Positions 16,048 through 24,843 of a stretch of DNA of 64,000 bases are shown piece after piece (position 1 is the stretch's first letter; the number at the start of each line of letters is the position of its first letter). A program made the translations under genes and the position numbers. The notes beneath the pieces are model-generated. The model was not told the DNA's origin, searched no databases, and worked only from the letters and a program-made list of their open reading frames with translations. This stretch comes from Paenibacillus sp. V4I7 (lineage in GTDB: Bacteria > Bacillota > Bacilli > Paenibacillales > NBRC-103111). Location: assembly GCF_030817275.1 (NCBI RefSeq), contig NZ_JAUSZD010000002.1, positions 1,922,001-1,986,000 of the forward strand, in the 5' to 3' direction.

Positions 16048-17279
16048 GTAGAAGCGTGAAAGTGATAGGTATCGGCGATAACGGACAAGGGAGCCTGCTC
16101 CCTTTATATATCAACTGGATTAATGAAAGTGAATTGCTTGTTGGCGGAGAGCGGAATCTTGCCTTTTTTCCTGAATATAAAGGCGAGAAGATCGTCATAA
16201 AAGGCAGCTTGCCAGAGCTCATGAGAAAACTTCAGAAAGAAGAACGTTCCGTTGTCATCTTGGCTTCGGGCGACCCGCTTTTTTATGGGATTGGCGGTTA
16301 TATAGAGAAGAAGCTGGAAGGTGTGCACATTTATCCGGCTGTTAGCTCGATTCAACTGGCTTTTGCCCGGATGGGGGAAAGCTGGCACGATGCTTATATC
16401 ACAAGCGTTCATGGACGGAGTATCAAGGGCTTGGCGCAGCGAATAGACGGGAAGGAAAAAGTGGCCCTGCTCACGGATGAATCGAATTCACCGAGTGCGA
16501 TTGCGGCTTATTTGCTTTCTTTTGGCATGACCGAGTATCGTGCCTTTGTGGCAGAGAATTTGGACGGAGCCGAAGAACGCTATGGTTGGTACGATTTGGA
16601 CCAGCTTGCCACGGAAACATTTGCACCGCTCAATGTGGTTATTTTGAAAAAACAAGGCCCAGGTCCTGTTTGGCCGCTTGGCATTGAAGATGATCAGTTC
16701 GCCCAACGCAAACCGGATAAAGGACTAATAACCAAAAAAGAAATTCGCGTATTAAGTATCAGTCAATTAGCTCTACAAGTGGATAGTGTCGTATGGGATA
16801 TTGGAACTTGTACAGGATCAATAGCCATTGAGGCGGCACGCATAGCTCGTGAGGGTGCCGTATTTGCCATTGAGAAAAACGAAGACGATCTCCAAAATTG
16901 CCTGGAAAACAGCGCCAAGTTTCGTGTTGATCTTACGGCTGTCCATGGCAGAGCACCAAAGGGTCTCGATACTTTTGCAGATCCGGATGCCATCTTTATT
17001 GGCGGAAGCGGTGGAGAGATGCAAGAGCTGCTAGAAATTTGTGCTGCTAGACTGAAACCGAATGGCAGGATTGTGTTGAATGCAGCGACGATAGAGACGC
17101 TATACGAGGCCGATAAGACGTTTGCGAAGGTCGGTTTCACAACGCAGATATCGCTTGTACAAGTATCGCGCAGCAAGCCTATCCTTCATATGAAACGATT
17201 CGACGCACTGAATCCGATCTACATCATCACAGCGCAGCGCAAGCAGACAGATATTGAGGGAGGAACAGGCGATGAGTAA
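16044..17279 (+). CDS. cbiET: Bifunctional cobalt-precorrin-7 C5-methyltransferase / cobalt-precorrin-6B C15-methyltransferase (decarboxylating)
   Basis: 411 residues: a CbiE-CbiT fusion like CobL. The N-terminal tetrapyrrole methylase part (1-210) shows [38 protein letters not shown] and [10 protein letters not shown]. The C-terminal class I SAM methyltransferase (about 220-400) shows [29 protein letters not shown] and [16 protein letters not shown]. It adds methyls at C5 and C15 and decarboxylates the acetate at C12. The start overlaps cbiD (ATGA) and the end overlaps cbiL by eight bases. Confidence 0.94.
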   Translation: MSRSVKVIGIGDNGQGSLLPLYINWINESELLVGGERNLAFFPEYKGEKIVIKGSLPELMRKLQKEERSVVILASGDPLFYGIGGYIEKKLEGVHIYPAVSSIQLAFARMGESWHDAYITSVHGRSIKGLAQRIDGKEKVALLTDESNSPSAIAAYLLSFGMTEYRAFVAENLDGAEERYGWYDLDQLATETFAPLNVVILKKQGPGPVWPLGIEDDQFAQRKPDKGLITKKEIRVLSISQLALQVDSVVWDIGTCTGSIAIEAARIAREGAVFAIEKNEDDLQNCLENSAKFRVDLTAVHGRAPKGLDTFADPDAIFIGGSGGEMQELLEICAARLKPNGRIVLNAATIETLYEADKTFAKVGFTTQISLVQVSRSKPILHMKRFDALNPIYIITAQRKQTDIEGGTGDE

Positions 17280-17982
17280 ACTCGGCACGCTGTATGGTTT
17301 GGGTGTTGGCCCAGGCGATCCGGAATTAATTACGGTCAAGGCTTTTCGATTGTTAAAAGAATGTCCGGTCATTGCTTACCCAAGAAAGAAGCGTGGAGCG
17401 AAGAGCTATGCGCTAGCGATTACGGAGCTGTATGTGAATACGGAGCAAAAAGAAATGATGGGGCTCACTTTTCCCATGACAAGGGATAAAGAAGCGCTTG
17501 AAATGCAGTGGACGAAGACTGTTGAAAGTGTTTGGGCACATTTGGTGCAAGGGAAAGATGTTGCCTTCGTGACGGAGGGCGACCCGATGATTTACAGCAC
17601 CTATATTCACTTGATGCGGCTTATGAACGAACGGCATCCTGAAGTAAAGGCTGTCTCCATTCCAGGGATTTCTTCCATTAACGCGTCTGCTTCCCGTTTG
17701 GGCATCCCCTTAGCGGATGGTGATGAGCAAATTGCCATCGTCCCGGCTATGGACGACTACGACAAGATGCGCAAAGCCATCGAAGAACATGATTGTGTCG
17801 TGTTCATCAAGGTTGCTAAAGTGATAGATTTGATGTTATCTGTACTTCACGATCTCGGACTCGTGAATAAAGCATCCGTTTTAACCAAAGTCACTTCCTC
17901 AGAGGAAGAAATTTGGCGTAATGTGGAAGAGCTGCAAGGACGAGAATTAGAATATTTAACCTTGATGGTGGTGAGAAAATAG
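17272..17982 (+). CDS. cbiL: Cobalt-precorrin-2 C20-methyltransferase
   Basis: 236 residues, a CbiL/CobI tetrapyrrole methylase. The motifs are [19 protein letters not shown] at the N-terminus, [47 protein letters not shown] and [13 protein letters not shown]. It methylates C20, the first step after cobalt insertion. ATG 17272 follows GGAGG by about eight bases and lies within the end of cbiET, so translation is coupled. Its stop directly abuts cobM. Confidence 0.94.
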   Translation: MSKLGTLYGLGVGPGDPELITVKAFRLLKECPVIAYPRKKRGAKSYALAITELYVNTEQKEMMGLTFPMTRDKEALEMQWTKTVESVWAHLVQGKDVAFVTEGDPMIYSTYIHLMRLMNERHPEVKAVSIPGISSINASASRLGIPLADGDEQIAIVPAMDDYDKMRKAIEEHDCVVFIKVAKVIDLMLSVLHDLGLVNKASVLTKVTSSEEEIWRNVEELQGRELEYLTLMVVRK

Positions 17983-18759
17983 ATGAAACTCTATATTATT
18001 GGTGCGGGACCGGGAGATCCGGATTTGATCACTGTGAAAGGCCTAAAACTTCTTCAACAAGCAGATGTTGTGATGTATACAGACTCTCTTGTGAATGAAG
18101 AGTTGATCGCTAAGGCGAAGCCTGAAGCAGAAGTGCTGAAAAGCTCCGGCATGGAATTGGTGGAAATGGTTGGCATCATAGTCGACCGCCTTAAACAGGG
18201 GAAGATGGTCGTGCGCGTGCATACCGGAGATCCGGCTATGTTCGGTGCAACGATGGAACAAATCGCTTTGCTGCGTAAAGAAAACATTGGCTATGAAATT
18301 GTTCCAGGCGTAAGCTCTGTTTTTGCTTCAGCCGCGGCTGTTGGCGCAGAGCTCACGATTCCAGATCTTACCCAAACGGTTATTCTAACTCGAGCAGAAG
18401 GTAGAACGCCAGTGCCGGAGCTTGAGAAATTGCGCGATCTTGCCGCACATCATTGTACAATCGCTTTGTTCCTGAGTGCAACTTTAATCAAGAAAGTTGT
18501 TAGCGAGTTTATAGAGGCGGGGTGGAGCGAGGAGACACCTGTTGCGGTCGTTCAGCGTGCTACTTGGCCAGATCAGTTAATAGTTCGTACAACAGTAGGA
18601 AAGCTTGAAGAGGATATGCGGAGCCTTGGTATCCGTTCGCATGCGATGATTCTGGCAGGCTGGGCGCTGGATCCGGAAATTCATGGCAAAGAGGAGTATC
18701 GCTCCAAGTTATACGATAAATCATTTACACACCGCTTCCGCAGAGGTATTAAGCCATGA
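17983..18759 (+). CDS. cbiF: Cobalt-precorrin-4 C11-methyltransferase
   Basis: 258 residues, CbiF/CobM type. It has LYIIGAGPGDPDLITVKGLK, VVMYTDSLVNEEL, VVRVHTGDPAMFGATMEQI, GYEIVPGVSSVFASAAAVGAEL, LTRAEGRTPVPE and VVQRATWPDQ. It methylates C11. The ATG is immediately after the cbiL stop codon, and its own end overlaps cbiG by four bases. Confidence 0.95.
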   Translation: MKLYIIGAGPGDPDLITVKGLKLLQQADVVMYTDSLVNEELIAKAKPEAEVLKSSGMELVEMVGIIVDRLKQGKMVVRVHTGDPAMFGATMEQIALLRKENIGYEIVPGVSSVFASAAAVGAELTIPDLTQTVILTRAEGRTPVPELEKLRDLAAHHCTIALFLSATLIKKVVSEFIEAGWSEETPVAVVQRATWPDQLIVRTTVGKLEEDMRSLGIRSHAMILAGWALDPEIHGKEEYRSKLYDKSFTHRFRRGIKP

Positions 18760-19913
18760 CGATTAGTCTTCAAGAGGGAGTCATTCCTGTTATACGACAG
18801 CAAAATGACTATGCAATCGTAGCTATTACGAAGCATGGTGTCGAGATTGCACGTAAGCTGAATGAGCAAATGAGCGGCACGGATGTCTATTACATGAGCA
18901 AGTTCGTCAAAGGTGATGAAGAGCAGCGCTCGATACAAATGTTCGAGGGTAGTGTTCGTTTATTATTTCCTGCGCTTTTTCCCGCCTACCAAGGACTTAT
19001 AATCATAATTTCCCTAGGTGCCGTTGTTCGTATGATTGCTCCATTATTGAAAGATAAGAAGAAAGATCCTGGTGTTGTTGTTATTGATGATAATGGGGAG
19101 CATGTCATCAGCATGCTTTCTGGGCATTTGGGTGGTGCGAATGAGCTAACTCATGAGGTTGCAGCTGCTATTGATGCAAGGGCTGTGATTACGACGGCAT
19201 CGGATGTTCAGAAAACGATTCCTGTCGATCTCTTCGGCCGTCGTTTCGGCTGGGTTTGGGACTCGGCAGATAAACTGACCCCGGTCAGCGCTGCTGTCGT
19301 TAATGAAGAGCGAATTGCTGTTATTCAGGAATCGGGTGAACCGAATTGGTGGACGCATGAGCGACCTATACCCGCTAATATTAGGCGATTCACATCGATT
19401 TCGGATGGTCGAGCAAGCGAGCCGAATGCCGTCCTGCTCATCACGCATCGACTTCTGGGGCCAGAGGAGGAAAGCATTCTAACTAATGGTGTACTGTACA
19501 GGCCGAAAGTTATCATTCTCGGAATAGGCTGTAACCGCGGAACTCCAGCTGATGAAATTGAACAAGTCATACAAGTAGCACTTGAAGAGCTTTCATTTTC
19601 CATACGAAGCGTGAAAGCCGTTTGCACGATCGATTTGAAGAAGGACGAAGTAGGCTTGCTTGAGGTTACGCGTAATCACGGCTGGGAGTTCATCACCTAT
19701 ACACCTGAAGAGTTGAATACAGTGACCATCGAGGAACCTTCTGAGACTGTGTATCAGTTTACAGGAGCGTATGCAGTAAGTGAGCCGGCTGTTAAGCTTT
19801 ACACGGGCCAAGACAAACTAACTTTAATTAAGAAAAAATCAGGAAATGTCACAATTTCTGTGGGATTACTCGACTTTACTGATTCTGCTTCATTCGAACG
19901 AGGTGGCTTGTGA
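18756..19913 (+). CDS. cbiG: Cobalt-precorrin-5A hydrolase CbiG
   Basis: 385 residues. The central GAVVRMIAPLLKDKKKDPGV and VISMLSGHLGGANELTHEVA are typical of the CbiG N-terminal and mid regions. IILGIGCNRGTPADEIEQVI starts the C-terminal CobE/GbiG domain. It opens the ring lactone and releases the C20 carbon as acetaldehyde in the anaerobic route. It overlaps cbiF (ATGA) and cbiA (one base or more). Confidence 0.93.
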   Translation: MTISLQEGVIPVIRQQNDYAIVAITKHGVEIARKLNEQMSGTDVYYMSKFVKGDEEQRSIQMFEGSVRLLFPALFPAYQGLIIIISLGAVVRMIAPLLKDKKKDPGVVVIDDNGEHVISMLSGHLGGANELTHEVAAAIDARAVITTASDVQKTIPVDLFGRRFGWVWDSADKLTPVSAAVVNEERIAVIQESGEPNWWTHERPIPANIRRFTSISDGRASEPNAVLLITHRLLGPEEESILTNGVLYRPKVIILGIGCNRGTPADEIEQVIQVALEELSFSIRSVKAVCTIDLKKDEVGLLEVTRNHGWEFITYTPEELNTVTIEEPSETVYQFTGAYAVSEPAVKLYTGQDKLTLIKKKSGNVTISVGLLDFTDSASFERGGL

Positions 19914-21301
19914 TGGATCGGCGGATTGTGATTGCAGGCACAGGAAGTGGTGTAGGGAAGACCACTTTGACCATCGGTATTATGGCTGCGTTACAGAAAC
20001 GAGGAATTACGGTTCAGGGATTTAAGTGTGGTCCCGATTATATCGATCCAACCTATCATTCGGCTGTGACGGGAAGGCCTTCACGCAACTTGGATTCATG
20101 GATGACTGGGCGTGAAGCGGTGAAGGAAATATTTGACCGCGGAAGTCAAGCTTCAGATATATCGATTATCGAAGGTGTTATGGGGATGTTCGATGGCAAA
20201 AACCCACTCACTGATGAAGGCAGTACAGCGGATATAGGACGCATACTAGGTGCTCCGATCGTGTTAATTGTCAACATTGCGAGTATGGCAAGAAGTGCCG
20301 CTGCGATCGTGAAAGGCTATCAGCAGTTTGGTCAAGGCGATAACATTGTAGGTGTCATTGCCAATCGAGCAGGCAGCGAAGGGCATTATAAGATGGTTAA
20401 GCAAGCTATCGAGCAGGAATGCGGTGTTCCTGTCCTTGGTTATTTGCCTCGTGACACGAACATTGAACTTCCTGAAAGGCACTTAGGTCTGGTTCCATCG
20501 ATTGAGCGAGGCGAGCTCCGACCTTTTTTTGAGCTTTTGGCTGAAAAAATGACGTCACATATAGATTTGGACCTTTTATTGGATTTAGCCAAAGCTGAGC
20601 CAATAGAGTGCAAGCCCGTTTTATTTACTAGCAATGATCAATTTGAGGCACCTAAACGAGTTAAAATCGCGATTGCGAAAGATGCCGCATTTCACTTTTA
20701 TTATCCGGAAAATCTGGAACTGTTAGAGGCAGGAGGTGCGGAATGTGTATTCTTTTCGCCGCTTGCAGGTGAAGAGGTTCCTGTTGATGCAGATGGACTT
20801 TATATTGGTGGAGGGTTTCCCGAGGAATTCGCCGAGCGATTAGCTGCCGAAGAAGGGGTTAAGGCCTCTGTCCGCTGCCGAATTGAGGAAGGTATTCCGA
20901 CACTCGCTGAATGCGGTGGATTTATGTTCCTCACGGAACAAATTGTAGATACGACAGGAATTGAATTTCCAATGGTTGGCTTGATCCCCGGAAAAGTCAC
21001 GATGCAGACAAAGTTAGCAGCTTTAGGTTACCGCGAGGCTACAGGTGTAGAAGAGAACTTCTTGCTACCTGCAGGTGAAGAGGCTCGCGGCCATGAATTT
21101 CATTATTCAACTTTTCAAGTGAATGAGGGTGCGGATGTGAAAGCTGCCTTTCTATCGAAGGGCCGGCTTGGAACCAAAGCAGATGGGTATCTCACCGGGA
21201 ATCTTGTTGCCGGTTATACACATTTGCATTTCGCATCAAATCCGAGCATGGTGAAGGAATGGATTCATGCGTGTAAGCAGTATCAACAAAGTCGTAACTA
21301 A
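19913..21301 (+). CDS. cbiA: Cobyrinate a,c-diamide synthase CbiA
   Basis: 462 residues. An N-terminal P-loop, GTGSGVGKTTLTIGIMAAL, belongs to the dethiobiotin-synthetase-like ATPase domain; VQGFKCGPDYIDPTYH and SIIEGVMGMFDG follow. The C-terminal glutamine amidotransferase (about 250-440) has LYIGGGFPEEFAERLA and LAECGGFMFL with the catalytic Cys. It amidates the a and c side chains using glutamine and ATP, the last visible step. ATG 19913 (AGGTGG six bases before) is favoured over GTG 19910. Later steps (adenosylation, CobQ/CobD/CobS) are not in the window. Confidence 0.94.
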   Translation: MDRRIVIAGTGSGVGKTTLTIGIMAALQKRGITVQGFKCGPDYIDPTYHSAVTGRPSRNLDSWMTGREAVKEIFDRGSQASDISIIEGVMGMFDGKNPLTDEGSTADIGRILGAPIVLIVNIASMARSAAAIVKGYQQFGQGDNIVGVIANRAGSEGHYKMVKQAIEQECGVPVLGYLPRDTNIELPERHLGLVPSIERGELRPFFELLAEKMTSHIDLDLLLDLAKAEPIECKPVLFTSNDQFEAPKRVKIAIAKDAAFHFYYPENLELLEAGGAECVFFSPLAGEEVPVDADGLYIGGGFPEEFAERLAAEEGVKASVRCRIEEGIPTLAECGGFMFLTEQIVDTTGIEFPMVGLIPGKVTMQTKLAALGYREATGVEENFLLPAGEEARGHEFHYSTFQVNEGADVKAAFLSKGRLGTKADGYLTGNLVAGYTHLHFASNPSMVKEWIHACKQYQQSRN

Positions 21302-21306
21302 CAATG

Positions 21307-21337
21307 AAACCCCTTAGCCGAGTTAGCTAGGGGGTTT
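21307..21337. terminator. Terminator between cobalamin operon and a convergent small gene
   Basis: A 12-bp stem, 21307-21318 with 21326-21337 (one G-U), flanked by AAA/TTT. It can serve both the cob operon and the gene at 21348-21614. Confidence 0.6.
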
Positions 21338-21347
21338 CGTCATGCCG

Positions 21348-21614
21348 TTATTTTATGAAGGTTAGAGCTTGATCCGCAATGGAATATTTATAGCGGTCAA
21401 GACAGTTGCAAAGGTAATCTTTGCGGCAAATCGGGCAAGGTTCTTTCATCAATCTATTCAAATCAGTCACTTTGCCGATACCGGTTTCGGAATCTCTTTC
21501 GAAGAAAAGACGGCATTTGTTGCGGTCTTTCAGTGAGACAACGACTTCGAATAGACCATTTTTTTTATTATCACTAACTATTGTTGCATCTACTACTTGC
21601 GGATCGTATGCCAT
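21348..21614 (-). CDS. Small cysteine-rich hypothetical protein
   Basis: 88 residues, function unknown. The N-terminal part (VDATIVSDNKKNGLFEVVV) looks like a small beta domain. The C-terminal half has CPICRKDYLCNC, four cysteines that could bind a metal. GGAGGA precedes ATG 21614 on the minus strand. Directly upstream lies a 42-bp palindromic element that also precedes ribBA (see repeats), so its leader RNA may fold. Confidence 0.65.
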   Translation of the reverse strand: MAYDPQVVDATIVSDNKKNGLFEVVVSLKDRNKCRLFFERDSETGIGKVTDLNRLMKEPCPICRKDYLCNCLDRYKYSIADQALTFIK

Positions 21615-21622
21615 TGTAATTC

Positions 21623-21664
21623 CTCCTAAGAGTTTTGCTTTAGCAAAACTTTCTACGTAAGCTT
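21623..21664 (-). repeat. Copy A of the 42-bp palindromic pre-RBS element
   Basis: On the minus strand it is nearly identical (39 of 42 bases) to 57621-57662. It contains a 20-bp near-perfect inverted repeat (21631-21650, AGTTTTGC/GCAAAACT arms) and ends in CTTAGGAG, which merges with the ribosome binding site of the 88-residue gene. Confidence 0.85.
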
Positions 21665-21794
21665 AAAGCATAAACTAGCATTGTCGTTAGGGATCATTGA
21701 TCGGAGATCAAAGTCTCACCTCGTTGTTTAGCTTGTGCGCATTAGTATATTATATAAATAAAAAAGATTTAATTCAATAGGAGGACCTACACGC

Positions 21795-22049
21795 GTGATT
21801 ATGGACTATTGTGAGCAGGAAATGACTGAAGGGAAGGTACAGCTCCACATCGGCCTTCAGTTTGAAGATGAACCTGATTCCTTATATGTAGCGGAGTTAG
21901 AGCTGGGAGATAACGGCGTTGTGAAGGAGTGGAAGCTGTTCTTTAACGGGTTTGACTGTAACTATACGTTTCGTCGTGCGGAAAGAGAAGCGTTAGTCCG
22001 TTATGCAGCCGAACAAGGAATCACAATCAAAGAGATAAATGAAGCATGA
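21795..22049 (+). CDS. Small acidic hypothetical protein
   Basis: 84 residues, no family recognised. It contains VQLHIGLQFEDEPDSLYVAE and EWKLFFNGFDCNYTF, then a helix (RRAEREALVRYAAEQGI). GTG 21795 follows GGAGG (21780-21784) by ten bases; ATG 21801 is an alternative. It overlaps the tail of a convergent minus-strand gene by 49 bases. Confidence 0.6.
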   Translation: MIMDYCEQEMTEGKVQLHIGLQFEDEPDSLYVAELELGDNGVVKEWKLFFNGFDCNYTFRRAEREALVRYAAEQGITIKEINEA

Positions 22050-22249
22050 AAAAAGGAATCGTCCCCATGCGAATGGTTCAAATTCCTTGTTTTGTGTTTA
22101 TGATTTTGTTTAGTTAGCAATTGTTTCAGTGTAGGCGTCGTTCTGGATACGGGGTTGACTCCATGCCAGTGCAGTCGATTGATAGCAGGATCGAGCTTGC
22201 CTTCACGTAAACTTCGTTGTCGATTTTTTTGTGCTTGGGTTCGGGACAT
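22001..22249 (-). CDS. YqkK-like small basic protein
   Basis: 82 residues. The first 50 or so (MSRTQAQKNRQRSLREGKLD, then HGVNPVSRTTPTLKQ and KQNHKHK) resemble the short basic YqkK family of Bacillales: an AQK/AEK start, REGKLDP, and the NPVxRxTPTL motif. The remaining 27 residues run through a terminator-like hairpin and into the 3' end of the facing gene and look unselected. The original stop may have been lost. AGGA lies upstream of ATG 22249. Function unknown. Confidence 0.5.
   Translation of the reverse strand: MSRTQAQKNRQRSLREGKLDPAINRLHWHGVNPVSRTTPTLKQLLTKQNHKHKTRNLNHSHGDDSFFHASFISLIVIPCSAA
22053..22095 (+). terminator. Probable terminator after the 84-residue gene
   Basis: AAGGAAT (22053-22059) pairs with ATTCCTT (22082-22088); inner CCAT/ATGG; then GTTTTGTGTTT. 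It is moderate and lies inside the extended minus-strand ORF. Confidence 0.45.
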
Positions 22250-22385
22250 TGGGATTCCTCTTTTCCTCTTACAAATTTGATTGTTGCTCTTGTTAATTGT
22301 AAGTAATCAGTTGCCTAGCTGCAATGGAAAGTTTTCTTTTCAATTATATATTATTTATTCACTTCATTTAGAAAAGGGTGAGGGC

Positions 22386-22562
22386 TTGCGTATTCAAATT
22401 CAACTAGCTGTGTCGGGCGAAATGGTTAAGCAGGATGTACTTGAAATAGCGGAATATAAACTTGGTGAAATGACGGATGAAGAAATTGAAAGTGCGATTG
22501 AAATAAAAATCCGTACATGGGTAGATCGCATGGTGCAAGTTGAATGGGAAGTTATTGAATAA
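22386..22562 (+). CDS. Small hypothetical protein
   Basis: 58 residues starting at TTG 22386 after AAAAGGGTGAGGG. It reads RIQIQLAVSGEMVKQDVLEI followed by an acidic helix and ends EWEVIE. No family is recognised. A strong terminator-like hairpin follows at 22587-22622. Confidence rests on the ribosome binding site and the coherent alpha/beta composition. Confidence 0.45.
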   Translation: MRIQIQLAVSGEMVKQDVLEIAEYKLGEMTDEEIESAIEIKIRTWVDRMVQVEWEVIE

Positions 22563-22586
22563 CGAAGCAAGGAACGTTGATCAATT

Positions 22587-22626
22587 AGAGCTCCGAAGAG
22601 GATGAATCCCCTTCGGAGCTCTTTGT
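22587..22626. terminator. Bidirectional terminator
   Basis: A perfect 12-bp stem, AGAGCTCCGAAG (22587-22598) with CTTCGGAGCTCT (22611-22622), between convergent genes. A short T-rich tail lies on both sides. Confidence 0.65.
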
Positions 22627-22644
22627 GTGCAATCCTATGTATGT

Positions 22645-22830
22645 TTAGTGAATGATGTTGCCCACTCCTGTCTTTTGTAAGGCGTGCTCCCAGCTAGGGT
22701 AGTAATACAGGGCGTTTTTCATAAGATCAGGATGCAGCTTCTTCACATTTTTTTTGGCTAGCGACTCTCCGGTGTTGTGAAGCTGTACAATGTGGCCTAA
22801 CACTTCGTCTGCGCTCATGTTTAGCTCCAT
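22645..22830 (-). CDS. Small hypothetical protein with homing-endonuclease-associated-repeat-like pattern
   Basis: 61 residues. SADEVLGHIVQLHNTGESL, the later HPDLMKNALYYYPSWEHALQ and KTGV follow the pattern of the short helical repeat found next to some homing endonucleases and phage proteins (helix, then P-x-L-x-x-A-x-x-x-F/Y-x-SWExAL). No nuclease lies nearby. AGGAGA precedes ATG 22830 by ten bases. The role is unknown, possibly DNA binding. Confidence 0.5.
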   Translation of the reverse strand: MELNMSADEVLGHIVQLHNTGESLAKKNVKKLHPDLMKNALYYYPSWEHALQKTGVGNIIH

Positions 22831-22951
22831 GGATGGTTCATCTCCTTTCAATAAGAATATAACCCAATACTTGCCATTGGATGGGTAAAATATACATAGA
22901 ATATAGTGGCAAAGGGCAAAATAAGCAGGCCAAGAGACGAAAGGAAAGTCG

Positions 22952-24115
22952 GTGTCTATCATGAATTGGCCCTCGTTGTCATTGTTTTCTTCGAAGCCGC
23001 TGCCGCTCTGCAAAGGGAAGATTAGCGTAGGAGTGATTACGAAAGTATTGCTGCGTGATTTGCCTCCAGGCCGAATCGTTGTTCTTAAGCACCGTGACCT
23101 GGATGAAGTCATTGCACAGGAACTCATCGATCGTAAAGTCAAAGCGATCATTAATTGCCATCAAACGATGAGTGGTACCTATCCGACCCAAGGCCCTCTG
23201 CTGCTGCTGCAGCAGCATATACCGATTTGGGAAGTAGAGTCGTCGGCGTTCGAAGCCTTTGAATCAAATAAGGATATTGCGATTTATGAGGATAGGATCA
23301 TCGTCGAAGATCAGCATATCTCCTGTACCGCATTTACACGTGAGAATTGGATAAGCTTACAGCAGCTTGCGAATGATCAATCCTCAAGGCTATTAGAGCA
23401 ATTTATTGAAAATACGTTAACCTATGCTATTCGGGAGAAGCAAGCTGTTATGGAGCCACTGCCCTCACTCCCCCTAAGGGTAAATTGCGAGGGTAGGCAT
23501 GTGTTGGTTGTTTCCAGAAGGAATGGGTATAAGAAAGATTTACTTGCCGCAAAAGCATTTATCTCAAAGGTCAAGCCGATTCTGATTGGGGTAGACGGGG
23601 GAGCCGATGCACTGCTCGAGTGCGGTTATCAACCGCATCTTATTGTAGGCGATATGGACAGTGTGACGGATCGAGCACTTTCGTGCGGCGCGGAGATCAT
23701 TGTCCATGCTTACCCGAATGGAACGGCACCGGGAATGGCTCGAATAACTGCATTAGGGTTATTCGCGCATGTACTGCCTTGCTTCGGAACCAGTGAAGAT
23801 GTTGCGCTTTTACTTGCCTTTGAGCAGCGGGGGGAGTGGCTAGTTACGGTTGGCGCGCATACCCATATGATTGATTTTCTGGAAAAAGGGAGGGAAGGCA
23901 TGGGAAGCACGCTTCTTGTTCGGATGAAGGTAGGGGCGCGTTTGGTCGATATCAAAAGTATAGGCGCTCTGTATAAGCAGCCATTTCTATGGACGAAAGA
24001 GGTAGGCACCACTGTTCTTCTTTCCCTTTTCTTTATTGCTTTAGGGCTTTTTCAGCTTCACTGGATTTTGAAACGAGTTTCTCATGTTGTTTGGAAGCTT
24101 GGAGGTGAAGGATGA
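22952..24115 (+). CDS. steA: SteA-like putative cytokinetic ring protein
   Basis: 387 residues. The core (about 180-300) has a thiamine-pyrophosphokinase-like fold: ILIGVDGGADALLECGYQPH and LIVGDMDSVTD. The C-terminus has one membrane helix (TTVLLSLFFIALGLFQLHW). This combination is annotated as SteA, known from Corynebacterium, where SteA and SteB act at the division septum. The N-terminal 100 residues (GVITKVLLRDLPPGRIVVL) fit the SteA family. GTG 22952 follows AAGGAA by five bases; ATG 22961 is possible. It is coupled to a GT2 glycosyltransferase (four-base overlap). Confidence 0.8.
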   Translation: MSIMNWPSLSLFSSKPLPLCKGKISVGVITKVLLRDLPPGRIVVLKHRDLDEVIAQELIDRKVKAIINCHQTMSGTYPTQGPLLLLQQHIPIWEVESSAFEAFESNKDIAIYEDRIIVEDQHISCTAFTRENWISLQQLANDQSSRLLEQFIENTLTYAIREKQAVMEPLPSLPLRVNCEGRHVLVVSRRNGYKKDLLAAKAFISKVKPILIGVDGGADALLECGYQPHLIVGDMDSVTDRALSCGAEIIVHAYPNGTAPGMARITALGLFAHVLPCFGTSEDVALLLAFEQRGEWLVTVGAHTHMIDFLEKGREGMGSTLLVRMKVGARLVDIKSIGALYKQPFLWTKEVGTTVLLSLFFIALGLFQLHWILKRVSHVVWKLGGEG

Positions 24116-24843
24116 AGCCATATCTATCCATCATTATTCCAGCTTGGAATGAAGCAAGCAGGATTCCCAGTACACTTCAACATCTGTTGAATCAGGCCGA
24201 CTTTATTAGGGGAGCGGGGATGAGATTCGAAATTATTGTGGTCGACGATGGCAGCGTCGATAATACCTATGAGGCTGCTTGGCCTTGGGTGGACAAGCTG
24301 GTCAAGCATGATCGCCGCCGCGGCAAAGGAGCGGCCATGCAATCTGGTGTCGCCAAGGCGAGCGGAGATCTGCTGCTCTTCCTTGACGCCGACCTTCAGG
24401 ATACTGCCGGGGAGGCGCTCGTCCTCATCGAACCGCTGCTGCGGTGCGAAGCGGATATGGCGATAGCGAAGCTGCCGCCGTCCAGCGCCAAAGCAGGCTT
24501 CGGCTTGGTCAAGGGCTTGGCCCGCCGCGGTATTCACCGGCTCAGCGGCTATAAGACCGAAGCTCCCTTGTCGGGACAGCGCGCGGTGCGTGCTGATCGG
24601 CTGCGGGAGCTTGGAGGATTCGCGCGCGGCTTCGGCGTGGAAGTCGCGCTAACAATCGATGCGGTGCGGCATGGCCTGCGCATCGTGGAGCTGGACGTGC
24701 CGATTACGCACCGTGAGACGGGACGGGATTGGCACGGATGTGTGCACCGCGGCAAGCAATTCGTCGCGGTTGGTTTGACGCTGCTGACTCGCTGGAAGGA
24801 GAGGAAGCGGGTATGGTTCTCATCGGATCGATCCTCGATCTGA
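24112..24843 (+). CDS. Family 2 glycosyltransferase
   Basis: 243 residues. A GT-A fold is clear from YLSIIIPAWNEASRIP at the N-terminus, EIIVVDDGSVDNTYEAA, GAAMQSGVAKASGDLLLFLDADLQDT with the metal-binding D-x-D-like motif, and DRLRELGGFARGFGVEVALT. It resembles dolichol-phosphate-mannose-synthase-like or DPM1-like enzymes but lacks membrane helices. The donor and acceptor are unknown. Bases about 24290-24790 are GC-rich (40 of 60 in 24481-24540). It overlaps SteA and the next gene, so the three are translationally coupled. Confidence 0.85.
   Translation: MKPYLSIIIPAWNEASRIPSTLQHLLNQADFIRGAGMRFEIIVVDDGSVDNTYEAAWPWVDKLVKHDRRRGKGAAMQSGVAKASGDLLLFLDADLQDTAGEALVLIEPLLRCEADMAIAKLPPSSAKAGFGLVKGLARRGIHRLSGYKTEAPLSGQRAVRADRLRELGGFARGFGVEVALTIDAVRHGLRIVELDVPITHRETGRDWHGCVHRGKQFVAVGLTLLTRWKERKRVWFSSDRSSI

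Noticed and set aside
24729..24812. Upstream extension of the MraY-like gene
   Set aside because: The added residues lie inside the GT2 gene and look random; ATG 24813 has a good ribosome binding site and starts a membrane helix.
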